A stretch of DNA of 27,303 bases from HGM04593 sp045578665 (lineage in GTDB: Bacteria; Bacteroidota; Bacteroidia; Bacteroidales; Bacteroidaceae), in assembly GCA_045578665.1 (NCBI GenBank), contig JAZNKR010000121.1, positions 1 to 27,303 of the forward strand. Reading direction: 5' to 3'. The notes beneath the pieces are model-generated. The model was given only the letters and a program-made list of their open reading frames with translations, searched no databases and was not told the origin of the DNA. Position 1 is the first letter of the stretch; the number at the start of each line of letters is the position of its first letter. Positions 7,820 through 15,549 of the stretch are shown here, one piece after another. Both the position numbers and the translations under genes were made by a program.

Positions 7820-9466
7820 TTAGTGTACGTGTCCTGCGTGAGGGTCGAGTGCGCCTGCTCCCTGTGAGAGCTTGAGCGACACAGCGCCTTTTGTTACCAC
7901 TCTTTCGCCAGCCTCCACTCCGGAGAGCAGTTGAACATTCTTGCCGTCGCTTGTGCCGAGAGTTACGAGGCGTTTCTCGAACATCACCGGAGTGTGCTGC
8001 ACAAAGACAAAGAACTTGCCCATCTCCTCGACGAGTGCAGCGCGGGGGACCACAATGTTTTCGCCCTTTTCGGGTGCTATCAGATAGAGATTCACTATGT
8101 TGCCGGGAACAACCCCTTTGAGATTCTTCACCATCACTGTAACGGGAAGCATATTGCAGTCGCTCTGTATGGCACGTCCCACACCTGTGATGCGACCCTG
8201 CGCCTCGGCAAGCGAGTAGCAGGTGCCATCGTTCAGTTCTATGTTGATGTCGTTGAGATTGCGGAGTGTTGAAGCATACCTTACAGGAACTTCACAGAAG
8301 AGCTGCAGCTCGCCGTCGCGTTGCAATGTTGCAAGCGGTGTACCCTCGGCAACATAATCGCCACCAGCCACCATGATGTCCGAAATGTATCCTGTCACGG
8401 GAGACTTCAACAACATCTTGCCGCCTTTGAAATTCTTGCTAAGGTTCTCGAAAACAGCCTTTGCACGGAGATATTCGGCCTCGGTTGCCTGAAAATCGCT
8501 CAAAGAGACAATCTTTGTCTTCACAAGTTCCGATTTTCTCTCATATTCTGCCTTTGCATAGTTGTAGCGACTCTCGGCATCGGCAAATTTCAGTGCAGCA
8601 TTGCCATCGGCAACATCGCCTGTTTCGAGCACGAACAATGTGGCTCCGGCTCTAACCTCGCCACCGACTGCCACAGCCGATGTATAGTGTACCTTGCCGC
8701 TTGTGGCTGCCACAAGGGTTGTTATGTTCTCGGGAGCATTGGATACAGCCGCCACTCCTTTCACCACACTGTTTATCTTGCTGAGCGACACTGTCTCTGT
8801 GGCAAAATCTATCTTCCAGCTCTGCTCTTTGGGGAATGATACCATGTTGCTACCATGCTCATGCGACTCCTCGGCAGCATGGTGGTGATGCCCTGCTTCA
8901 CAGACTGACACGGGAAAAGAGAGTGTTGTCTCTGTGTTGCCCATCTGTGCCTTGCACACTATCTTGCCTTTGCCACCCTTTGAAGGGGTAAGATGGCTGC
9001 GGTATATTCCCGGACGCACCCTCTTGGCTGTGATTTGTGTGGCCGCACCGGCAATGTCGAGTGTAAATTTCACTTCGGGAAGATCGAGAGGCTTGTAGTT
9101 GCTCAATTTTGTGAGATGGGCAAGAATAAAACTCTCTTCGCCTGCATGCAGTTTGCCTATCTCGGCAAAAATCTCCAAAGAATCGCCGTATGCGGTAAAG
9201 GTCAACGGCTCTGAAGATTCGCTGCCATGATTGTGGGCATGAGCATCGTGCGAGTGCGCATCGTGTTCGTGGGCATGGGCTTCGTGTGAGTGCGCCTCAT
9301 GCTCGTGCGCATGTCCTTCGTGTGAATGTTCGTGGGCATGGGCATCGTGCGAATGCGCCTCGTGCTCGTGTGAATGTCCTTCGTGTGAATCGTGGTTGTG
9401 TCCACCGCAGTTAGTAAGGAACAGTGCGGTAGAAAATATTGTAATAAAAAGAATTATGTTTTTCAT
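7820..9466 (-). CDS. Periplasmic adaptor (membrane fusion) lipoprotein with a long His-repeat metal-binding tail
   Basis: This 548-residue protein is the HlyD/CusB-type adaptor for the adjacent RND pump. A lipoprotein signal ends at lipobox F-L-T-N-C with Cys 20. Residues 23-80 then hold 25 histidines in H-x-H and H-x-x-H spacing with Glu/Asp/Ala/Ser between, a likely metal sponge. Residues 85-190 form an extra beta-rich domain (F-A-E-I-G-K-L-H-A-G-E-E-S-F), then G-H-H-H-H and a second small His patch. The adaptor core follows: a barrel-sandwich half, a coiled-coil hairpin (about 290-355, A-D-A-E-S-R-Y-N-Y-A-K-A-E-Y) and a second lipoyl half (S-P-V-T-G-Y-I-S-D). It ends in H-A-G-H-V-H. It is longer than usual because of the N-terminal additions. 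The gene sits 46 nt after the small Cys/His-rich gene and 18 nt before the pump. Confidence 0.9.
   Translation of the reverse strand: MKNIILFITIFSTALFLTNCGGHNHDSHEGHSHEHEAHSHDAHAHEHSHEGHAHEHEAHSHEAHAHEHDAHSHDAHAHNHGSESSEPLTFTAYGDSLEIFAEIGKLHAGEESFILAHLTKLSNYKPLDLPEVKFTLDIAGAATQITAKRVRPGIYRSHLTPSKGGKGKIVCKAQMGNTETTLSFPVSVCEAGHHHHAAEESHEHGSNMVSFPKEQSWKIDFATETVSLSKINSVVKGVAAVSNAPENITTLVAATSGKVHYTSAVAVGGEVRAGATLFVLETGDVADGNAALKFADAESRYNYAKAEYERKSELVKTKIVSLSDFQATEAEYLRAKAVFENLSKNFKGGKMLLKSPVTGYISDIMVAGGDYVAEGTPLATLQRDGELQLFCEVPVRYASTLRNLNDINIELNDGTCYSLAEAQGRITGVGRAIQSDCNMLPVTVMVKNLKGVVPGNIVNLYLIAPEKGENIVVPRAALVEEMGKFFVFVQHTPVMFEKRLVTLGTSDGKNVQLLSGVEAGERVVTKGAVSLKLSQGAGALDPHAGHVH
9227..9400 (-). 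repeat. Degenerate tandem repeat encoding the His-rich tail of the adaptor
   Basis: This stretch encodes residues 23-80 and consists of imperfect reiterations of units such as HSHEAHAHEHDA. On the plus strand it appears as recurring words like TCGTGCGAGTGCGCATCGTG. The repeat stays in frame throughout, so length change by slippage would alter metal-binding capacity without frameshift if it occurs in whole units. Confidence 0.85.
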
Positions 9467-9512
9467 TGTCTGTTATTTGTTTGATTATTGGGAAGTTTCT
9501 TTCTCGGGATAA

Positions 9513-9926
9513 TCAAACTTCAGGCGGAGCACGAAGCGAGAATACTCCTGCACACTTATCCGGAATCTTGGGAATCTTGTATGGCGGTGCATGCGCCGGA
9601 GCCGACGCCTGCAACAACTGCATCTCTTGCTCCATCACCATCATTGGCGAAAACTCACAGAAAAACAGGAGCTTGTAGTACTCGAAATCGTCGCAGGAGG
9701 CTGTGTAGTAGAGAATCTTCTCGCCGGGACAGTCGCACGACGGGTCGTGTGAGTGGGAATCCTCACAGCCGCAACACTCTGCACCGAAATGCATCACCTC
9801 TACCGTCGCAAGCGTACCGGGGAGATGCATCATATGGTGGTGGTGCGGCAGCACTCTGACTGCCAGCAGCAATGTCATTGCCACCGACAACAAAGAGAGA
9901 GATATCACACGCAGTCTTAAAAGCAT
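9513..9926 (-). CDS. Small exported Cys/His-rich protein of the metal-efflux operon
   Basis: The 137-residue product has a hydrophobic N-terminal segment (about 7-24), read as a signal peptide or anchor. Directly after it comes H-H-H-H-M-M-H (28-34). A second cluster at 51-66 has C51, C52, C54, H58, H60, C64 and C66, and a Met-rich run (F-S-P-M-M-V-M-E-Q-E-M) lies near 92-102. His, Cys and Met are the usual ligands of soft and borderline metals, and the gene immediately precedes the adaptor and pump genes, so a periplasmic metal-binding or delivery role is inferred. I recall small proteins of this kind beside CusA-type operons in Bacteroidales but cannot name the family with certainty. It begins 3 nt after the stop of the PfkB kinase gene. 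Confidence 0.75.
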   Translation of the reverse strand: MLLRLRVISLSLLSVAMTLLLAVRVLPHHHHMMHLPGTLATVEVMHFGAECCGCEDSHSHDPSCDCPGEKILYYTASCDDFEYYKLLFFCEFSPMMVMEQEMQLLQASAPAHAPPYKIPKIPDKCAGVFSLRAPPEV

Positions 9927-9929
9927 AGC

Positions 9930-10856
9930 CTATGGTCTGTTATAGTTGTCTGCCCACTCCTGTTCCACATAATTGTCGACAAGCGTGCAGGTGTGTGCAC
10001 TGAAATCGAGTCCGCATTTGATTATGCTATCCCATTGCCCTTTATCGAAAGAGTCGATATCCCGGCGCAAGGCATCAGCTCTTTGCAATCCATAGAGGAC
10101 GCCGGCATTGAAATTGTCGCCTGCTCCCACACTGCTCACCACCTTTACCTCAGGCACATCGTATGTTGCCCTGAGGTTGCGCGTGAAGAGTTTCACACCC
10201 TCCTCGGCATGGGTGCAGATGAAGTTGGGACAGTAGAATTTTATGTTGGCATTGTATATCTTTTCGGCATCGTCGCTGCCGTAGAGCACTCCGAAATCTT
10301 CGATGGAACCGCGTACAATGTCGGCAAACTCGTAATTTTCGATGAGTGCTTCTGCCAATTTCAGCTTCTCTGCCGCATGATTCTTTCTGAAGTTCACATC
10401 GTAGTAGAGTATAGCCCCACTATTGCGGGCATACTCGAGAAACGCCTTTACCTTAGGGCGCAACTGAGGGTTGAGCACGAAATAGGAACCGTAAATGACA
10501 ATATCGTCGGGCTCTATCTGTGGGAACTCTATCAGTAGATGGTCGTCTGCACCCTCCTTGTAGAAGAGATACTCTGCATCGTTCTTCTCGTTGAGAAAAG
10601 CGAGCGACACAGGCGACTTTGCATCGCGGAAACGGTAGACCGACGAAGCATCCACTCCGTTGCCGGCAAGGAAATCGACCACCATGTTTCCGACGCGGTC
10701 GCAGCCTACCTCGCTCACAAGAGCGGCGTTGCAGCCCATGCGCCCCAACGACACAATGCTGTTGAAGACCGAGCCGCCGGGCACAGCCTTCACCGGTTGG
10801 TTATCCTTGAAGAGTATGTCGAGAATCGTCTCGCCTATTCCTATTATCCTTTTCAT
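9930..10856 (-). CDS. PfkB-family carbohydrate kinase
   Basis: The 308-residue cytoplasmic enzyme transfers phosphate from ATP to a sugar or nucleoside. It starts with I-G-I-G-E-T-I-L-D-I-L (4-14) and has the substrate-binding G-G-S-V-F-N (27-32). The C-terminal PfkB signature S-S-V-G-A-G-D-N-F-N-A-G (241-252) includes the anion hole G-A-G-D and the catalytic base Asp 247. Overall it resembles fructokinase-like or ribokinase-like members, but the substrate cannot be read from the motifs. The ATG at 10856-10854 overlaps by 4 nt (ATGA) the TGA that ends the original frame of the LOG-family gene upstream. This suggests translational coupling that the nonsense codon there would disturb. The next gene starts 3 nt downstream. 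Confidence 0.92.
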   Translation of the reverse strand: MKRIIGIGETILDILFKDNQPVKAVPGGSVFNSIVSLGRMGCNAALVSEVGCDRVGNMVVDFLAGNGVDASSVYRFRDAKSPVSLAFLNEKNDAEYLFYKEGADDHLLIEFPQIEPDDIVIYGSYFVLNPQLRPKVKAFLEYARNSGAILYYDVNFRKNHAAEKLKLAEALIENYEFADIVRGSIEDFGVLYGSDDAEKIYNANIKFYCPNFICTHAEEGVKLFTRNLRATYDVPEVKVVSSVGAGDNFNAGVLYGLQRADALRRDIDSFDKGQWDSIIKCGLDFSAHTCTLVDNYVEQEWADNYNRP

Positions 10857-10936
10857 TGTTCAATAATCTCTTTTAAATGCTCCAGACTGTCGGCAAAAGC
10901 AAAATATTTCTCCGTTTCACCGCGCAGAAAATTCTT
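10853..10936 (-). pseudogene. Detached in-frame C-terminal tail of the LOG-family gene, beyond a nonsense codon
   Basis: After the TAG at 10939-10937 the same reading frame continues for 27 sense codons (KNFLRGETEKYFAFADSLEH and 7 more) to a TGA at 10855-10853. The tail has protein-like composition and matches what LOG-family proteins carry at their C-terminus. Its TGA overlaps the pfkB start in an ATGA arrangement. Together these show the ancestral gene ended here with 178 codons. It is untranslated unless the TAG is read through. Confidence 0.8.
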
Positions 10937-11389
10937 CTACTTATACTCCTCAAGCAGTGCCGCCATGCTGTCCCAAAAGCCGTTCACATTATAAAAAACC
11001 ACCTTTTTATCGTGGAATCCGATGGTTGCCGCAGCCATCACATGGAACACTTCGTCGAGTGTGCCTATGCCGCCGGGCAGTGCCACAAGAATGTCGCTTT
11101 TTGCGAGGATAACATCCTTGCGCTCGCTGAGGTTGGCAACCGTTACAGTCTTGTCGGGTATTTTGCTGACGCTCCCGCGCTCCACAAGCACTTCGGGCAC
11201 AACACCCACCACACGGGCGCCATGCTGCTTGGCAGACGATGCCGTCACCTCCATCAATCCCTTAGCCGCTCCTCCGTATACAAGAGTGTGGCCACTGTCG
11301 CCTACCCACTCGCCAAATTCGCGTGCGCGGGCGGCATATACAGGCTCAATCTTCTCCGAGGCCGCGCAGAATAGTCCTATGCTTTTCAT
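10937..11389 (-). CDS. LOG-family (cytokinin riboside 5'-monophosphate phosphoribohydrolase-like) protein, truncated by an in-frame TAG
   Basis: The 150 residues have a Rossmann-type fold with V-Y-G-G-A-A-K-G-L-M (the G-G-G-x-x-G-L-M-like nucleotide loop) and P-G-G-I-G-T-L-D-E, the diagnostic P-G-G-x-G-T-x-x-E motif of LOG/lysine-decarboxylase-like proteins. These proteins cleave nucleoside monophosphates at the ribose-base bond. The start is ATG 11389-11387, overlapping the ABC exporter's TAA by one base (TAATG). An upstream ATG at 11494 would add 35 residues lying inside the exporter frame and unlike the family. The frame stops at TAG 10939-10937 but resumes for 27 more codons, so the product lacks its last helices. 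TAG ends other genes here, such as the DAHP synthase, so codon reassignment is unlikely. Either the gene is a recent pseudogene, the short form works, or the base is a sequencing error. Confidence 0.8.
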   Translation of the reverse strand: MKSIGLFCAASEKIEPVYAARAREFGEWVGDSGHTLVYGGAAKGLMEVTASSAKQHGARVVGVVPEVLVERGSVSKIPDKTVTVANLSERKDVILAKSDILVALPGGIGTLDEVFHVMAAATIGFHDKKVVFYNVNGFWDSMAALLEEYK

Positions 11390-13233
11390 TATGCCAGACT
11401 TTGCATATCGTTCAAACGTTTGTAGACTCCGTTCTGTTGCAGAAGTTCGTCGTGCTTGCCACGTTCCACGATGCGTCCCTCCATGAGAACACATATCTCA
11501 TCGGCATGTTTGATGGTAGAGAGACGGTGGGCAATTGCAATCGTGGTCCTTGTCTTCATAAGGCGCTCGAGAGCCTCCTGCACCAGACGCTCCGACTCGG
11601 TGTCGAGTGCCGATGTTGCCTCATCGAGGATGAGTATGGGAGGATTCTTGAGTATGGCTCGGGCAATGCTTATACGCTGGCGCTGACCGCCTGAGAGCAA
11701 ACAGCCTCTGTCGCCCACATTGGTATCGTACCCATGCTCGGTCGCCATGATAAAGTCGTGTGCATTGGCTATCTTGGCTGCCTCTATCACCTGCTCCATT
11801 GTGGCATTTTCCACACCGAAGGTGATATTGTTGTAGAATGTGTCGTTGAAGAGTATCGCCTCCTGGTTGACATTGCCTATGAGTGAACGTAACGATTTGA
11901 TGGTCATATCCTTCACATTCACTCCGTCGATGAGCACCTCACCCTCTGAGACGTCGTAGTATCGGGGTATGAGGTCGACAAGTGTCGATTTTCCCGAACC
12001 AGACTGACCTACGAGCGCAATGGTCTTACCCTTGCCGATGGAGAGGTTGATATCGTTGAGCACTCGCTTCTCGCCATCGTAAGAGAACGAGAGGTTGCGA
12101 ATCTCTATGCCCTTGTCCATGCTCTTTATTGAAGTAGCATTCTCCTTGTCAAAGATGGGATTCTCGCTGTTGAGAATCTTGTCTATACGCTCCATTGATG
12201 CCAATCCGCGGGGGATGTTGTACGATGCCTTCGAGAACTCTTTCAAGGGATTTATTATGCTATAGAGAATTGTCAGATAATAGATGAATGCCGGTGCCGA
12301 AATAGGCGAATTGTCGCCGAGGATAAGTGTTCCGCCAAACCACAGCACTATAACAATGACACAGGTGCCGAGGAACTCACTCACCGGGTGCGCCATTGCC
12401 TGACGCATAGTCACGCGCATTGTAGCATTACGCAGTTCGTTGCTCACCTTCATGAAGCGGCCCGACATCTTCTTTTCGGCGAGGAATGCCTTCACTATGC
12501 GCAGTCCGCCGAGAGTCTCCTCCATCTGCGACATTGTCTCGCTGAGTTTGGCCTGAGCGAGCAGCGATTTCTGTTTCAGTTTTCTGCCCACAAGACCCAT
12601 TATCCATCCGAGTACGGGGAACACTGTGATGGTGAAAAGGGTAAGTTCCCAACTCACATAAATGAGTGTGGTAAAGTAAATTACTATGTAGATAGGGTTC
12701 TTTATGAGCATATCTATCGAACCGGCAATGGAGTTCTCCACCTCCACCACATCGCCGCTCATGCGTGCAATGATGTCGCCCTTGCGCTCTTTCGAGAAAA
12801 AGCCGAGCGGGAGACTAAGGACCTTATCGTAGAGCTGTGTGCGTATATCGCGTACAACACCTGTACGCAGAGGGATAATCGATGCCGACGAGCCGAAGTA
12901 GCTTGCCGTCTTCAACAGCGTCATCACTATGAGGAAGATGCCGAGCAGGAGCAGTGTCGTTGAGGCCCCGTAGCTCTCTATGAAAGAGTTGAGATAATAA
13001 CCGGCATTATTGATTGCCACCTCCTGAAGATTGTCGGAATTCATTTCGCTCCACGGAATGAGGGTAACATTCGAAGTATCCTCTATCTTGAAGAGTATCT
13101 GCAAGATAGGTATTATTATCATAAATGAGAATACGTTGAGTATTGCCGATATAAATGTAAATATCAACGAAAGAAGAAGCATTTTCTTGTAAGGCGGAAT
13201 ATATCTCTTGAGTACCTTAAAAAACTCTTTCAT
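11389..13233 (-). CDS. ABC exporter, MsbA/lipid-A-flippase-like half-transporter
   Basis: The 614-residue protein fuses a six-helix transmembrane domain (about 1-340) to an ATPase domain (about 375-614) and would work as a homodimer in the inner membrane. Visible ATPase motifs are Walker A G-Q-S-G-S-G-K-S-T (409-417), the Q-loop near N-V-N-Q-E (454-458), signature L-S-G-G-Q-R-Q-R (513-520), Walker B I-L-I-L-D-E-A-T (533-540) and the switch His 569. Similarity is to the MsbA group, which exports lipid A-core or other amphiphiles, but the substrate is not proven by sequence. An insertion of about 40 residues after the first helix pair (near 50-90) is common in the Bacteroidota versions. It is the first gene of the long minus-strand run, and its stop overlaps the LOG gene start. 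Confidence 0.92.
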   Translation of the reverse strand: MKEFFKVLKRYIPPYKKMLLLSLIFTFISAILNVFSFMIIIPILQILFKIEDTSNVTLIPWSEMNSDNLQEVAINNAGYYLNSFIESYGASTTLLLLGIFLIVMTLLKTASYFGSSASIIPLRTGVVRDIRTQLYDKVLSLPLGFFSKERKGDIIARMSGDVVEVENSIAGSIDMLIKNPIYIVIYFTTLIYVSWELTLFTITVFPVLGWIMGLVGRKLKQKSLLAQAKLSETMSQMEETLGGLRIVKAFLAEKKMSGRFMKVSNELRNATMRVTMRQAMAHPVSEFLGTCVIVIVLWFGGTLILGDNSPISAPAFIYYLTILYSIINPLKEFSKASYNIPRGLASMERIDKILNSENPIFDKENATSIKSMDKGIEIRNLSFSYDGEKRVLNDINLSIGKGKTIALVGQSGSGKSTLVDLIPRYYDVSEGEVLIDGVNVKDMTIKSLRSLIGNVNQEAILFNDTFYNNITFGVENATMEQVIEAAKIANAHDFIMATEHGYDTNVGDRGCLLSGGQRQRISIARAILKNPPILILDEATSALDTESERLVQEALERLMKTRTTIAIAHRLSTIKHADEICVLMEGRIVERGKHDELLQQNGVYKRLNDMQSLA

Positions 13234-13258
13234 GGTGGTAATAGATTAAATTATTCTG

Positions 13259-13282
13259 CGAATATACGGATTTTTATCCGTA
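13259..13282 (-). promoter_or_regulatory. Possible promoter and small palindrome upstream of the ABC exporter operon
   Basis: On the minus strand TATATTCG (13266-13259) matches TAnnTTTG except for one base. Overlapping its upstream side, 13265-13271 and 13276-13282 form a 7-bp inverted repeat around TTTT. No convincing -33 element is seen. The palindrome could be an operator or a chance AT-rich hairpin. Confidence 0.3.
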
Positions 13283-13341
13283 ATAACGGTCTCTTTATCA
13301 TTTTTAATATCAATAAATGCCACTACTTGCAACAATTCGAT

Positions 13342-13349
13342 TATTTTTG
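13342..13349 (+). promoter_or_regulatory. -7 element placed almost on the start codon of the DUF4294-type gene
   Basis: TATTTTTG fits TAnnTTTG exactly and ends only 5 nt before the ATG at 13355. No matching -33 element stands 19-21 nt upstream. If this element is used, the transcript would begin at or within a few bases of the start codon. Confidence 0.45.
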
Positions 13350-13354
13350 CAACG

Positions 13355-13954
13355 ATGAAAAACAGGGTCGTCTACATATGCATTTCGATACTCGTTCTTC
13401 TCTCGTCGCTTCCTGCCGGAGCGCAGGACAACAGAGAAAAGGCCTACATTCTGGGGACAACCACCCACAATGGAGAGACCATTGCATACATCAAACTGCC
13501 TCCCGTCTACATATTCACACCGCTCAACTTCAAGAGCAAGAGGGAGAGAAGGAGGTTCGACCGCTTGGTATATGATGTAAAAAAGACATTGCCACTGGCT
13601 ACAGAAATACGCAAAATAATAATAGAGACATACGAGACTCTCCAGATTTTACCCGATGAAAAGGCAAAAAAACGACATATCGACAAGCTCGAGAAGGAGC
13701 TGAAGGAGACCTACACTCCCAAAATGAAAAAGCTCTCCCTACGGCAAGGCAAGCTGCTGATAAAACTCGTCGACAGACAATGCGACCAAAATGCCTACCA
13801 GCTGATAAAACTGTTCATGGGTTCGTTCAAGGCAGCATTCTATCAGTCGTTCGCATCGCTCTTCGGCGCAAGCCTCAAAAAGAGCTACGACCCCATGGGC
13901 GAAGACAGCATGACGGAGCGCGTGGTAATTGAAGTGCTTTCGGGGAATCTATAA
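13355..13954 (+). CDS. Exported DUF4294-like protein of unknown function
   Basis: The 199-residue product has a clear signal peptide (hydrophobic V-V-Y-I-C-I-S-I-L-V-L-L, then L-P-A-G-A-Q with cleavage around residue 23). The mature part opens with a G-E-T-I-A-Y-I-K-L-P-P-V-Y-I-F segment and the basic run F-K-S-K-R-E-R-R-R-F, followed by amphipathic helices rich in Lys and Glu. This layout matches the DUF4294 family of Bacteroidota as I remember it, which has no assigned function; a cell-envelope location is inferred. The ATG is the only start that gives an intact signal peptide. The gene is divergent from the ABC exporter and runs tail to tail into the next gene with only 4 nt between the stop codons. 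Confidence 0.8.
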   Translation: MKNRVVYICISILVLLSSLPAGAQDNREKAYILGTTTHNGETIAYIKLPPVYIFTPLNFKSKRERRRFDRLVYDVKKTLPLATEIRKIIIETYETLQILPDEKAKKRHIDKLEKELKETYTPKMKKLSLRQGKLLIKLVDRQCDQNAYQLIKLFMGSFKAAFYQSFASLFGASLKKSYDPMGEDSMTERVVIEVLSGNL

Positions 13955-13958
13955 GAAG

Positions 13959-15290
13959 CTATTTGATAAAAATCTTCTGCGAACTTATTACAGCTCCATT
14001 CTCACTCAAAGTAAGGATATACGTTCCACTGCTTTTTACACTCATACGGAAGTTTCCGACACCCGCACCTATCTTCTGCGAAGCAGATTTAACTCCTGTC
14101 AAAGAGACAAGTTCCGCGACAGCATCATTCTCTACGGCATACTCCACGTCTATACTATGCGAATCATTTCGGAACACCTTGATACAGGCAGGCTCATTAA
14201 CCGCCTCTACTGAATTTGTGCGTAGATTGATCTTATAGAAATGTTTATAGATGGAAGTTATCCCGTCTTCATTGTCAACTGTATCAAAAGAGATAAACCT
14301 GTTGTCGCCGAGCTGAAAGACAGAGACTCCGTCACCAATAGAGAATATATTGCCATTGGCAAATTGATAATTTCCAATTTCGTCATACTCTTTCCCAAAA
14401 GAAATGGAACTGAGCACAGTTCCATTTTCGGAGACTATTTCTATACCACAGAGAGCGAGTTCTTTGGCAGTGTATTCGCCATCATTTGTTACAGGTTCAT
14501 CGGGGTCGTCGGGAGTTATTATAGAAAAAACAGGCGCATCGACAAGTGCATAGACAGGGCGTATATATTCAAGGAGTTCGTCTTCATTGAAGAGAGTCGA
14601 GGATACATAAAAGCGGTTTGAGGCAATCCCATGCGTTCCAATGTAATTGCAGGCGAGTATATCATTTTCGCTCCTTATGGTATCGTAATTGACTATATAA
14701 TCGCTCCACGCAGAATAATTGTAGCGGTATGCAGCCCTGAAGCTGTATACTTTTCCATCCTTGTCAAGCAAAACGCCACTCTTGGGGTATTCATACATGA
14801 ATCTGCGATAGCAAAAATAGTTGCCTATATAATTTCTACTGACGAATATCGTAAATTCATCTTCTGTACGCATCTCTACATCAGCGTTGAATTGTCTGTC
14901 AAATTCAATTACAACAGATTTTTTCTCGTCAAGAGTAAGGGTTGCAAAGTCCAGCCCTTGTCCGGCAGCAAAATCGGCATACTGTTTTGTTATCTCATCT
15001 ACTTTCACAATAGAAGAACGTTCAACACCTTCGACCGAACGTGTGCGTGTTCGCGAAGATTGGAAAACAAAATCCCGACTGCCAAGCCCTATAGTCTTTA
15101 TCAAGCTGATGTTTTCATCATAAATACCGACACCTTCGCGTTGCAGGATATGCAGATTTACTGTATCGCCTGCAGAATATGCAGCAGGGATAAAGCACAG
15201 ATTGCTACAATTCTTCATCTGCACATATTCGTTCTGTGCTTGCAGAAAAAGAGGGAATAACAGCGAAAGACAAATTATAATTTTTCTCAT
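13959..15290 (-). CDS. Secreted protein with a C-terminal type IX secretion sorting-like domain
   Basis: The 443 residues start with a signal peptide (I-I-I-C-L-S-L-L-F-P-L-F-L-Q-A-Q, cleavage after about 19). The middle is beta-rich with no catalytic motif that I recognise. Residues from about 370 to the end look like a T9SS type A sorting domain: an alternating beta pattern, S-S-G-T-Y-I-L-T-L near 421-429 and a basic end S-S-Q-K-I-F-I-K. Such domains direct export across the outer membrane by T9SS followed by anchoring or release. No T9SS machinery gene is in the window, so its presence is inferred. The gene is visibly richer in A and T than its neighbours, which suggests acquisition or fast divergence. 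It could be a surface adhesin or another binding protein. Confidence 0.75.
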   Translation of the reverse strand: MRKIIICLSLLFPLFLQAQNEYVQMKNCSNLCFIPAAYSAGDTVNLHILQREGVGIYDENISLIKTIGLGSRDFVFQSSRTRTRSVEGVERSSIVKVDEITKQYADFAAGQGLDFATLTLDEKKSVVIEFDRQFNADVEMRTEDEFTIFVSRNYIGNYFCYRRFMYEYPKSGVLLDKDGKVYSFRAAYRYNYSAWSDYIVNYDTIRSENDILACNYIGTHGIASNRFYVSSTLFNEDELLEYIRPVYALVDAPVFSIITPDDPDEPVTNDGEYTAKELALCGIEIVSENGTVLSSISFGKEYDEIGNYQFANGNIFSIGDGVSVFQLGDNRFISFDTVDNEDGITSIYKHFYKINLRTNSVEAVNEPACIKVFRNDSHSIDVEYAVENDAVAELVSLTGVKSASQKIGAGVGNFRMSVKSSGTYILTLSENGAVISSQKIFIK

Positions 15291-15320
15291 CGGTTGCGTT
15301 TATTTGTTAATGGAGGATTA

Positions 15321-15328
15321 CAAAAATA
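15321..15328 (-). promoter_or_regulatory. -7 element upstream of the T9SS-cargo-like gene
   Basis: Minus-strand TATTTTTG (15328-15321) matches TAnnTTTG and lies 30 nt before the ATG. No clear -33 TTG is seen 19-21 nt further upstream. Confidence 0.4.
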
Positions 15329-15549
15329 GGAAGAATTCCTCAGAAGTTCTTTTTTTTGATGACAACTTTTTGAAGCCGTAACAGACGTCAAGAAACCTAT
15401 TCCCAAACTGCGCTTCCTCTATTCGACAATGAGAAGAAGAAAGGCAGAGGAGTAGACTGTTTTCGCCCAAATAGACAGCAAATAGGACATAATGCCAACA
15501 TTATATAAAAAAAGAGAAAAAACGCGTACACTCCGAAAAAAATAATCGT

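Noticed and set aside
9200..9410. Regular repeats resembling a small CRISPR-like array
   Set aside because: The repeats are contiguous, degenerate and in frame with a His-rich protein tail; there are no unique spacers and no cas genes.
10937..10939. TAG reassignment to an amino acid (alternative genetic code)
   Set aside because: TAG ends the DAHP synthase gene directly before the tyrA start and ends the helicase remnant, so it works as a stop here.
11390..11494. Upstream ATG adding 35 residues to the LOG-family protein
   Set aside because: The added part overlaps the exporter's conserved C-terminus and is unlike LOG N-termini; M-K-S-I-G-L-F-C-A-A-S is the standard start.
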